DNA of 64,000 nucleotides from positions 93,286 through 157,285 of the forward strand of contig JAJXUG010000002.1 in the NCBI GenBank assembly GCA_021783095.1, read 5' to 3'. The DNA comes from Chloroflexota bacterium (GTDB lineage: Bacteria > Chloroflexota > Limnocylindria > Limnocylindrales > CSP1-4). Below are positions 54,292-61,674 of this stretch, in pieces. Each line of letters starts with the position of its first letter. The first letter of the stretch is position 1. Below the pieces are notes generated by a model that saw only the letters and a program-made list of their open reading frames with translations, had not been told where the DNA came from and made no database searches. Made by a program: the position numbers and the translations under genes.

Positions 54292-55032
54292 CGCGGCTCG
54301 TGGATCCGCCGCCTCGGAGCGCACCTCGGCGAGCAGCTTCGCCTCCTCCTTGGTAAGCGTCCGACCCTCGAGCAGGTCCGGGCGGCGCTCGAGCGTCCGA
54401 CGGAGCGACTCCCGGAGGCGCCACTTGCGCACCTGCTCGTGGTGGCCCGAGACCAGGACCTGGGGCACCGATGCCCCGTCGAGCGAGGCCGGGCGCGTGT
54501 ACTGCGGGTACTCGAGCAGCCCGGCCGCGAAGGACTCCTCGGCCGTGGAGGCGGCGTCAATCGCGCCCGGCAGGAGCCGGATCACGGCGTCGATGACCAC
54601 GAGCGCCGCGAGCTCACCGCCTGTCAGCACGTAGTCGCCGATCGAGAGCTCGCGGTCGCACATCGCACGGACGCGCTCGTCGACGCCCTCGTAGCGCGGG
54701 CACAGGAAGATGAGGTGGGGCGCCTCGGCCAGCTCGTGCGCCGCCGACTGGCGGAAGACCTCGCCGGCGGGATCGAGGAGGATGACGATCGAGTCGGGGC
54801 GACGGAGCTCCGCGAGGGCCGCGGCAACGACGTCCGCCCGCAGGACCATGCCCGCTCCCCCGCCGTACGTGTAGTCATCGACCGTCCGGTGCTTGCCCAG
54901 GCCCCAGCGCCGCAGGTCGTGGACGCGGATGACCGCGAGGCCCTGCCCCTGGATGCGCGCCGGGATGCTCTCCCGGATGGGCCCCTCGACCATCGGCGGG
55001 AACAGCGTCAGGACGTCGACTTCGAGGGCCAT
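54271..55032 (-). CDS. trmD: tRNA (guanine-N1)-methyltransferase
   Basis: A 253-residue SPOUT methyltransferase modifying G37 of tRNAs. It has VDVLTLFPPMVEGP, DDYTYGGGAGMVLRAD, LCPRYEGVDERVRAM, and the trefoil-knot motif SIGDYVLTGGELAALVVIDA in part. ATG 55032 shares one base with the rimM stop. Its 3' end runs into the repeat region at 54271-54291. Confidence 0.96.
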   Translation of the reverse strand: MALEVDVLTLFPPMVEGPIRESIPARIQGQGLAVIRVHDLRRWGLGKHRTVDDYTYGGGAGMVLRADVVAAALAELRRPDSIVILLDPAGEVFRQSAAHELAEAPHLIFLCPRYEGVDERVRAMCDRELSIGDYVLTGGELAALVVIDAVIRLLPGAIDAASTAEESFAAGLLEYPQYTRPASLDGASVPQVLVSGHHEQVRKWRLRESLRRTLERRPDLLEGRTLTKEEAKLLAEVRSEAADPRAAVSPHLR

Positions 55033-55751
55033 CAGGCGTCGGCGTTCGGGTCCCGCGGCTCCGGCGGGGTCGATGCGGGAGAACTCGATGCCGCCGGACC
55101 CGGGGTTGCCGTCGTGGGCCGGCGCTTGGGCTGCTTGTGCGGTCTCCGGTCGCGCGGCCGGACGTAGTCGTCGTCCTCGACCGGTCGCGCGTCGAGGGCC
55201 AGCGAATCGAGGTCGACGACCATGACGCCACGCTCGGGCGCGAGCTCGGTGACGATGCCCCGAACGCCCGGCACGTCCAGCTCGCCGCGCGGCCCGCGGA
55301 CGACGAACACCTCGGCGCCCCCAGCCCGGTAGATGTCGACGATCTCGCCCAGCGCCTCGCCCGCGGTGGACGTCACGGCCAGGCCCATGAGCTCGTGCCA
55401 GAGCCAGCGGCCCTCCTCGCGGGGCTCGTCGGGCGGCTCGATCTCGAGGTAGCGATCGCGCAGCCGCTCCTCGGCGAGGTTGCGGTCTCCGATCTCGCGG
55501 AAGCGCAGCCACCAGCCCCGACCGTCGGCGACGGGCGTGGCCTCGGCGATCGTCAGCCGCTCGTCGGTCCCCTCGAGGTACAGCTGGGCGCCCACGGGGA
55601 ACCGGTCCTCGGGGCGGTCGGTCAGGAGTTCGACACGGACATGGCCACGCAGTCCGCGGAACCCGCGGACCAGCGCGACCACGAGGCGCGACGGTTCTCC
55701 GTCACGCGGCGACAGCGTTTCGCCGCCGCGCGACGCGGTGCCGGGAGCCAA
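55032..55751 (-). CDS. rimM: 16S rRNA processing protein RimM
   Basis: A 239-residue RimM: N-terminal beta-barrel (GFRGLRGHVRVELLTDRPEDRF in part) and PRC-barrel domain (LWHELMGLAVTSTAGEALGEIVD, GAEVFVVRGPRGELDVPG in parts). It binds S19 and helps mature the 30S head. The last 60 residues are a Pro/Arg/Lys-rich extension absent from typical RimM. The start is taken as TTG 55751; AGGAGG is close (2 nt), so an internal GTG near codon 24 is possible. Confidence 0.92.
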   Translation of the reverse strand: MAPGTASRGGETLSPRDGEPSRLVVALVRGFRGLRGHVRVELLTDRPEDRFPVGAQLYLEGTDERLTIAEATPVADGRGWWLRFREIGDRNLAEERLRDRYLEIEPPDEPREEGRWLWHELMGLAVTSTAGEALGEIVDIYRAGGAEVFVVRGPRGELDVPGVRGIVTELAPERGVMVVDLDSLALDARPVEDDDYVRPRDRRPHKQPKRRPTTATPGPAASSSPASTPPEPRDPNADA

Positions 55752-55758
55752 GGCCTCC

Positions 55759-55992
55759 TCAGACGATCTCGAGGCTGACCGTCTCGCCCGAGCGGGCGGA
55801 CGTCACCTTGAGCAGGGTGCGGAGCGCCTTGGCGACGCTGCCGTTGCGGCCGATGACCTTGCCCATGTCGGACTCGGCCACGTGCAGCTCGATGATGGTC
55901 CCGTCCTCGGCGTTCACGACCTCGACGTGCACGGCGTCGACATCATCGACGAGGGACTTCGCGACGTACTCGACCAGTTCTGCGGCGGCCAT
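55759..55992 (-). CDS. khpA: KH-domain RNA-binding protein KhpA
   Basis: A 77-residue protein with one KH domain: ELVEYVAKSLVDDVDAV, then VAESDMGKVIGRNGSVAKAL with the GxxG loop GRNG. KhpA (YlqC) pairs with KhpB/Jag and is nearly always encoded between rpsP and rimM in Gram-positive bacteria, as here. It affects small-RNA function and cell elongation. Confidence 0.96.
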   Translation of the reverse strand: MAAAELVEYVAKSLVDDVDAVHVEVVNAEDGTIIELHVAESDMGKVIGRNGSVAKALRTLLKVTSARSGETVSLEIV

Positions 55993-56000
55993 CGTCGGGC

Positions 56001-56255
56001 CTACTTGAGGCTCGGCGTGACGCCGGCCTGCTTCAGGAGCCGCTTGACGGTGTCCGACGGCTGCGCGCCCTTGGACAGCCAGTCCCTGGCCTTCGCCTCG
56101 TCGATCACGAGCTCGATCGGGTCGGTTCTCGGGTTGTAGTGGCCGATCGTGTCGATCGCTCGGCCGTCACGGGCGGAGCGGGCGTCGGCCACGACGAGGC
56201 GGTAGGTCGGCTGCTTGGTCGCCCCAACGCGGGTGAGGCGGATGCGAACGGACAT
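56001..56255 (-). CDS. rpsP: 30S ribosomal protein S16
   Basis: An 84-residue S16 with MSVRIRLTRVGATKQPTYR, RDGRAIDTIGHYNP and the C-terminal WLSKGAQPSDTVKRLLKQAG in part. Needed early in 30S assembly. First gene of the rpsP-khpA-rimM-trmD set, 70 nt downstream of the DUF3352-like gene. Confidence 0.97.
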   Translation of the reverse strand: MSVRIRLTRVGATKQPTYRLVVADARSARDGRAIDTIGHYNPRTDPIELVIDEAKARDWLSKGAQPSDTVKRLLKQAGVTPSLK

Positions 56256-56325
56256 GTGGTTGCGTTACTCCTCTTGGGGTGCGGACCTTGGGCTGGCCCG
56301 CCGGCGGCTGGGCCTCGGGCGGGCT

Positions 56326-58581
56326 TCAGTGCTTGATGGACAGGGTCATCGTCCCCCGCAGCAGATCGCCGTCGACGGTGTTGACGGTCAGGAGGGCGTC
56401 GAACGGGAGCAGGTACGGCCGGACGTCGGTCTCGTACTTGGTCCGCTCGCTCGCGGGGAGGATCCCCTCCACGAGCTCGCGGGTGGCCGTGAGGTCGAGC
56501 CAGGCGAGTCCGGCGTTCTGCGTCCCGGCCTGGCTGAGCAGGGACGAGAACCGCGCATTCTTGGCCAGCGAGTCGCCGCCCTGGGAGGCGTCGATCACGG
56601 CCTTGGCGAACGACGGGTCGAGCGTCAGGACGACGACCCTGTCGGTCACCGCGTAGGCGAACTGGAGGTTGGACGGGATGGTCATCCCCGACGAGCCCAT
56701 GCTCGACTCGAGCAGCGGGGCCATCGCCGAGAGGTCGAGGCTCGAGATCTTGACGCCCTTGTAGTCCTCGTCCTTGAACGCGAGGCCGGAGCTCGCCCCG
56801 CCCAGGTCCGCGAGGGCGCGGAGCTGGGTCACCAGTCTCGTCGCGGCGCCGGCGTCGTTGGGCCGGATCAGGATGCCGCCGGAGACCTTGGAGCCGTCGC
56901 GCGTGACCGCGAACCCGGCGTCGCCGATCCAGCCGATGGTGCCGGAGAAGCCGCCCGCGAGGTTGAGAACGTCGTCGAGCTGCTTGACATAGGTCGCGAG
57001 CTTGGGGTTCGCGGCCAACTTGTCCTTGAGCGACCCGAGCATCTTGCCCAGGTCGTGCGTGTCCAAGAGGGCGATCGTGTTGGCGGGAGCGAGCCCGGCG
57101 AGGTCCGAGGTCCGGTTGGTCGTGCTCTGGTTGTCCGTCTTGGGCTGGACCGTGTCGAGGACGACGTTGCCGTTCGACGCCTTGAGGTCGCCCGCGATCC
57201 ACTCGGGCATGAGGTCGGCCAGAACGCTGAACGCTGCCGCGGCGTCGGCGGCGTCGCCCGTGCCCGCACCCGCGACCCTCGTCAGGCCGTCCAGTTGGGC
57301 CTTGAGCATCGCCTTGACCAACCCGTAGAGCATGCCGACGTGGTCGCCGGGGAGCGACGCGACGGCCTTCTGGAAGCCAGCCACGGTGCTGAGGCCGGCC
57401 GTGCCCCTCGTCGCGATGGCGAGGCGGATCGAATCGAGGTCTCCGGCAGCGAGGACCTTGCCGCCCAGGATCGCCCAGCCCATGTCGGGCGCCGCGACGT
57501 AGCCGCTCGACGTCTGCACGACGTGGACCACGACTCCATCGCAAGTTCGATCGGTTGTCTTGGCGCTCGTGTCGCCGAGGATGCTGCTGACCCACGCCCC
57601 GGCCTTGGCGGCGTCGGTCACGTCCGCGAGCACGAGTGCGCGGATGCTCACCGACATCGCGCCCAGGCTGCTCGCCGACGAAAGCGACGGCTGCGGGGTG
57701 GCGGTGTCACCGCCCGTGCACGCCGGCAGCGAGGCGGTCGGGCTGATCGTGGGGCTCGGGGCGGGCGACACGCCGGGGAACGGGGTCATCCCGGCCAAGC
57801 CTGCCTGCGGTCCCTGTGCGACCGCGATCTGCCCGCCGAACCACGGTGCGATCTCGGTCTGGTAGTCGTGCTTGTTGCTGGTGGCGGCCCTCATCACACG
57901 GTCGAGGACCTCGCCGAGCTTGGCGTTGAGCGCGGCCTGGTCCGCGAACCCCGGGAGGGCCGAGAGGGCCTTGGCGACCTCGGCGCGCTGGCTGCCGGGC
58001 AGGTCGAGCCGGCCTTCCGCGTAGAGGATCGAATCGGCGGGCGCATAGCCCGCGAGTGCCGAGGAGCCCCCGGACGAGCCCGTGAGCAGCATGGTGGCGC
58101 CGATGCCGCTCGCGACGACGAGCACCACGATGAGCGCCGCCACCACGTAGCGCAGCGGGTTGCGCCGGCGGGAGCGGCCCGCGACCGGGGCGATCGACAC
58201 GTCGAGACCGGTGGGCGGGACGGATCCGCCGTACGACGTGGCCGGGCCGACCGAGGGCTGCACGGGCGCGGGGGCCCCGTACGGCTGCGCCGGGCCCGGG
58301 GCCGCATGCTGCTGCACGGGGGGCGCCGGGGGCTGGACCGCAGGACTCGGCGCGGTCGACCACGGGGAGGCCGGCGGCAGCGGGTACTGCGCGGGTGCGA
58401 CGGGCACCGGCGGGACTGGTCGCGCCCAGGGCGACTGGGCGACAGGTGCGGAGGACGGCGTCGTCGGCTGGGCGGGCGCAGCTTGAGCGGGCTGCGCGGC
58501 AACGCCTTCGGCGGGCTGCGGCTGGCCGAGCACGACCGGCTCAGCAGGCGGCTCGAACGGCTGCGTCGGGTCCTGATCCAT
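56326..58581 (-). CDS. DUF3352-like membrane-anchored protein with long Pro-rich cytosolic segment
   Basis: A 751-residue protein. The first 140 residues are a Pro/Ala/Gln-rich disordered cytosolic segment; a TM helix follows at about 145-167 (RRNPLRYVVAALIVVLVV), then a large extracytoplasmic region with ALAGYAPADSILYAEGRLDL, GVSPAPSPTISPTAS linker, and repeated alpha/beta modules with GWAILGGKVLAAGDLDSIR, AYAVTDRVVVLTLDPSFAKAVID in part. This is the DUF3352 pattern (tandem DUF3352-like repeats seen in Chloroflexota and Cyanobacteria). ATG 58581 has GGGAGGG upstream. It sits between ffh and rpsP in the SRP-ribosome cluster. Function unknown; a surface or secretion-linked role is plausible. 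Confidence 0.8.
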   Translation of the reverse strand: MDQDPTQPFEPPAEPVVLGQPQPAEGVAAQPAQAAPAQPTTPSSAPVAQSPWARPVPPVPVAPAQYPLPPASPWSTAPSPAVQPPAPPVQQHAAPGPAQPYGAPAPVQPSVGPATSYGGSVPPTGLDVSIAPVAGRSRRRNPLRYVVAALIVVLVVASGIGATMLLTGSSGGSSALAGYAPADSILYAEGRLDLPGSQRAEVAKALSALPGFADQAALNAKLGEVLDRVMRAATSNKHDYQTEIAPWFGGQIAVAQGPQAGLAGMTPFPGVSPAPSPTISPTASLPACTGGDTATPQPSLSSASSLGAMSVSIRALVLADVTDAAKAGAWVSSILGDTSAKTTDRTCDGVVVHVVQTSSGYVAAPDMGWAILGGKVLAAGDLDSIRLAIATRGTAGLSTVAGFQKAVASLPGDHVGMLYGLVKAMLKAQLDGLTRVAGAGTGDAADAAAAFSVLADLMPEWIAGDLKASNGNVVLDTVQPKTDNQSTTNRTSDLAGLAPANTIALLDTHDLGKMLGSLKDKLAANPKLATYVKQLDDVLNLAGGFSGTIGWIGDAGFAVTRDGSKVSGGILIRPNDAGAATRLVTQLRALADLGGASSGLAFKDEDYKGVKISSLDLSAMAPLLESSMGSSGMTIPSNLQFAYAVTDRVVVLTLDPSFAKAVIDASQGGDSLAKNARFSSLLSQAGTQNAGLAWLDLTATRELVEGILPASERTKYETDVRPYLLPFDALLTVNTVDGDLLRGTMTLSIKH

Positions 58582-58600
58582 CTCGTCCCTCCCGGCGTCG

Positions 58601-59935
58601 CTACCGACGCCCGAGCAGCTGACCCATGGCCGCGCGACGGCCACCGGAGCCCTGCAGCTGCTTCATCAGCTTCTGCATCTCGCCGAACTGCTTGATCAGC
58701 CGGTTCACCTCGGGCAGGGACGTCCCAGAGCCCTTCGCGATCCGGCGCCGACGGGAGGCATTCAGGACCCCCGGGTCTCGCCGCTCCCGCTTCGTCATCG
58801 ACTGGATGATCGCCTCGGTCCGCTTGAGCTCGCCGCGGTCCACTGCCGCCTGCGCGTCCTTGGCCATCCCGCCCATGCCCGGGATCATCGACACGATCTG
58901 GCCCATCGGGCCCATCTTCTTCATCTGCTGCATCGAGTCGAGCATGTCCTCGAGCGTGAAGGCGGCCTTGCGGACCTTCTCCTCGAGCTTCGCGGTCTGC
59001 TTCTCGTCGAAGGCCTCCTGCGCGCGCTCGACGAGCGTGAGGATGTCGCCCATGCCCAGGATCCGGCCCGCCAGCCGGTCCGGGTAGAACACCTCGAGGG
59101 CGTCCGCCTTCTCGCCCGTGCCCAGGAACTTGACCGGGATGCCGGTGACCGCGCCGATCGAGAGGGCCGCGCCACCGCGGGCGTCGCCGTCGATCTTGGT
59201 CATCACGAGGCCCGTGATCTTCACCGCGCGGGCGAAGCCCTGGGCGACGTTGACGGCCTCCTGGCCGGTCATGGCGTCCACGACGAGGAGCGTCTCGACG
59301 GGCTTGGTGGCCGCCTCGATGGCGTGGATCTCGGCCATCAGGGCGTCGTCGATCGTGAGCCGGCCGGCCGTGTCGATGATCACGACGTCGCGCCCGATGC
59401 GCTTGGCGTGGGCGATGCCGTCGCGCGCGATGTCCACGGTGGGCGTGCCGACCGGGGAGCGGAAGACGGCGATGCCGAGGCTCTTGCCGAGGGTCTCGAG
59501 CTGGTCGGCGGCGGCGGGCCGGTAGGGGTCCGCGGCGATCAGCAGCGGGTGGCGGCCGAGCTTGACGATGTGCTTGGCGAGCTTGGCGGCCGATGTCGTC
59601 TTGCCCGAGCCCTGGAGGCCCACGAGGGCGACGACGGCGGGATCCCCGGCGAGTCGGAACGTCCGGTCGCCCGCGGAGAGCAGGTTGGTCAACTCCTCGT
59701 TGACGATCTTGACCACCTGCTGGCCGGCAGTCAGGCTGTCGAGGATCTCGGCGCCCAGCGCGCGCTCGCGCACCCGCGCCACGAAGTCCTTGACGACCTT
59801 GAAGTTGACGTCCGCCTCGAGCAGCGCCAGCCGGACCTCGCGCATCGCCGCGTCCACGTCCGCCTCGGACACCCGGCCACGCCCGGTCAGACCGGCGAGG
59901 GTCTTGCGGAGGCGATCGCTGAGGCTGTCGAACAT
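58601..59935 (-). CDS. ffh: Signal recognition particle protein Ffh
   Basis: A 444-residue SRP GTPase. N domain (1-85), G domain with GLQGSGKTTSAAKLA, DPYRPAAADQLETL, DTAGRL, and TKIDGDARGGAALS, and the M domain with KMGPMGQIVSMIPGM and GSGTSLPEVNRLIKQF. It delivers nascent membrane proteins to FtsY. ATG 59935 (MFDSLSD) is conserved. 4.5S RNA is not visible in the window. Confidence 0.97.
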   Translation of the reverse strand: MFDSLSDRLRKTLAGLTGRGRVSEADVDAAMREVRLALLEADVNFKVVKDFVARVRERALGAEILDSLTAGQQVVKIVNEELTNLLSAGDRTFRLAGDPAVVALVGLQGSGKTTSAAKLAKHIVKLGRHPLLIAADPYRPAAADQLETLGKSLGIAVFRSPVGTPTVDIARDGIAHAKRIGRDVVIIDTAGRLTIDDALMAEIHAIEAATKPVETLLVVDAMTGQEAVNVAQGFARAVKITGLVMTKIDGDARGGAALSIGAVTGIPVKFLGTGEKADALEVFYPDRLAGRILGMGDILTLVERAQEAFDEKQTAKLEEKVRKAAFTLEDMLDSMQQMKKMGPMGQIVSMIPGMGGMAKDAQAAVDRGELKRTEAIIQSMTKRERRDPGVLNASRRRRIAKGSGTSLPEVNRLIKQFGEMQKLMKQLQGSGGRRAAMGQLLGRR

Positions 59936-60027
59936 GCGGTGACGGCGACCCTGGCTGCTTGGTGAGGGGGACCGCGGCGAAGGCCGACGGCGCGGTGCGC
60001 GGGTTCTGGCGACACCTGATGGCGGGG

Positions 60028-60056
60028 AGTGTACGGCATGGGCTCCCGAACGACCA
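60028..60056 (-). promoter_or_regulatory. ffh promoter candidate
   Basis: On the minus strand -10 TACACT (60033-60028) lies 17 nt from TGGTCG (60056-60051), a weak -35. The -10 matches the TACACT found before rpsB. A start near 60021 leaves a leader of about 85 nt. Confidence 0.4.
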
Positions 60057-60118
60057 TCGTCGCACGGGTCGGAGGCCTGCTCCCGATGCCCCGCGGTGCC
60101 CGCGAGTCGCGCCCCCCG

Positions 60119-60233
60119 GTGAGTCGCGTCAGACTCGGATCGGCGGTCGGCGAGCGGGGCCGAGGCGGCGAACTCCGGTAAGGCACCGCGAGGCACGCAC
60201 AGGTAGTGCCGATTTGAGTCTGCGGCGACTCAC
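60119..60233. repeat. 115-bp inverted-repeat element with nested hairpin
   Basis: The outer arms GTGAGTCGCGTCAGACTC (60119-60136) and GAGTCTGCGGCGACTCAC (60216-60233) pair at 16 of 18 positions. Between them lies a second pair, GGCAC (60182-60186) with GTGCC (60206-60210). The layout fits a small non-autonomous repeat element or a structured RNA. It is placed between the ffh promoter and the 3' end of the small membrane gene. Confidence 0.55.
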
Positions 60234-60266
60234 CCGTTCATGACTTCGCGGAGTCGGCGCCCGGGC

Positions 60267-60428
60267 TCAGCCCGCGCCGCCGCCAGCCGCCTTCTGGTCC
60301 CAGATGAGGAGCGCCAGCCCCGCGATCCCGGCCCCGATCCCGATGGCCACCCAGCTGCCCGAGGTGGCGCCCGAGAACACCGCCACCACGCCCCCGATGA
60401 CCGCCAGGGTCAAGCCGAATGCAGCCAC
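60267..60428 (-). CDS. 53-residue two-helix membrane protein
   Basis: GTG 60428 is preceded by AAGGGG with 6-nt spacing and begins 17 nt after the ftsY stop. It encodes two hydrophobic stretches, AAFGLTLAVIGGVVAVFSG and SWVAIGIGAGIAGLALLIW, with a short turn and a DQKAAGGGAG tail. It is probably co-transcribed with ftsY. No known family; small hairpin membrane proteins next to ftsY are often annotated only as hypothetical. Confidence 0.65.
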   Translation of the reverse strand: MAAFGLTLAVIGGVVAVFSGATSGSWVAIGIGAGIAGLALLIWDQKAAGGGAG

Positions 60429-60445
60429 GCCAATCCCCTTGTATG

Positions 60446-61660
60446 TCAGTCGAACAGGGCGGCCACGAAGCCGGACGGGTCGAACGGCAGCAGGTCGTCG
60501 GCCTGCTCCCCCACCCCGACGAACCGGACCGGCACGCCGAGGTCGCGCTCGATCGCGAACACGATGCCGCCCTTGGCAGTCGAATCGAGCTTGGTCAGCA
60601 CGACGCCGGACAGGGTCACCGCCTGGTGGAAGGCCATCGCCTGCGCGAGGCCGTTCTGGCCGGTCGTGGCGTCGAGGACGAACAGGGTCTCCACGCGCGC
60701 GCCCGGGAGGCGCTTGTCGATGACGCGGCGGATCTTGGTGAGCTCGTCCATCAGGTTGGCCTTGGTGTGGAGCCGTCCGGCGGTGTCCGCGATCAGCACG
60801 TCCGCGCGGCGGGCGATGGCGGCGTCGAGCGCGTCGTAGACGACGGCGGCCGGGTCGGCGTTCTGGGCGTGGGCGACGATGTCGGCGTCCGAGCGCTGCG
60901 CCCAAATGCGCAGCTGGTCGATGGCGGCGGCGCGGAAGGTGTCCGCAGCGGCGAGGACGACGCGGCGCCCCAGCGCCTTCTCGCGGGCGGCGAGCTTGCC
61001 GATGGTCGTGGTCTTGCCGGTCCCGTTGACACCCACGACGAGCACGATGGCCGGCGCGCCGGCGACGGCGGGGGTCGGCTCCCAGGGCCCCTCGTCGCGA
61101 CCGGCGAGGATCGCCTCGAGCTCGGCCCGGACCGCCTGCTCGACGGTGAGGTCGCGCCGCTTGCGGGCGCGCTCGACGATCGACATCGAGAGGTGCGCGC
61201 CGACGTCGCCGCTGATCAGCGTCTCCTCGACCACCTCCCAGTCCGCGTCGGTGCCGATCCCGCCGAAGGCGCTGCGGAGCCGAGCGCCGAACCCGGTGCG
61301 CGTCTTCTCCAGCCCTGCCTCAAGCTGCTGGTGCTCGCGTTCGCGGCGCGCGGCGTCGGCCTTCTCGGGTGACCACTCGGCGCCCCATGCCCACTGGGGC
61401 TGCGCCGGAGCGGGCTCGGCGGGCGCGATGATGGGCGCGGGCTCGACGACGCCGTCGCTGCCCAGGACCGCGTTCGGAGCCTCGGCCAAGTCCAGCTCGA
61501 GCTCGCTCGGCTCGAACGCCAGCGTGTCGGCGGGTTGGGCCTCGCCCGTGCGCCACTCGTCGCCGATGACATCGCCGGCTTCGGTGGAGTCCGTGGGCTG
61601 GGCGGGCTCAGGCGCCGGCTCGGGCTGTTGCGGCTGGTCGCCGCGGCGGAAGAAGCGCAC
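60446..61660 (-). CDS. ftsY: Signal recognition particle receptor FtsY
   Basis: A 404-residue SRP receptor GTPase. The first 100 residues are an acidic, Pro/Ala-rich A domain; the NG domain has GVNGTGKTTTIGKLA, DTFRAAAIDQLRIWA, DTAGRLHTKANLMDEL, TKLDSTAKGGIVFA and the closing FVGVGEQADDLLPFDP. Docks Ffh-ribosome complexes to the membrane. GTG start 14 nt after smc; the smc-ftsY pair is a standard arrangement. Confidence 0.97.
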   Translation of the reverse strand: MRFFRRGDQPQQPEPAPEPAQPTDSTEAGDVIGDEWRTGEAQPADTLAFEPSELELDLAEAPNAVLGSDGVVEPAPIIAPAEPAPAQPQWAWGAEWSPEKADAARREREHQQLEAGLEKTRTGFGARLRSAFGGIGTDADWEVVEETLISGDVGAHLSMSIVERARKRRDLTVEQAVRAELEAILAGRDEGPWEPTPAVAGAPAIVLVVGVNGTGKTTTIGKLAAREKALGRRVVLAAADTFRAAAIDQLRIWAQRSDADIVAHAQNADPAAVVYDALDAAIARRADVLIADTAGRLHTKANLMDELTKIRRVIDKRLPGARVETLFVLDATTGQNGLAQAMAFHQAVTLSGVVLTKLDSTAKGGIVFAIERDLGVPVRFVGVGEQADDLLPFDPSGFVAALFD

Positions 61661-61674
61661 GTCTGGACTCCCGA

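Larger units (their letters stand above)
59936..60266. other. 331-bp gap upstream of ffh with promoter and structured repeat
   Basis: No gene is seen. It contains a probable ffh promoter (60028-60056) and the 115-bp inverted-repeat element at 60119-60233. Confidence 0.55.
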
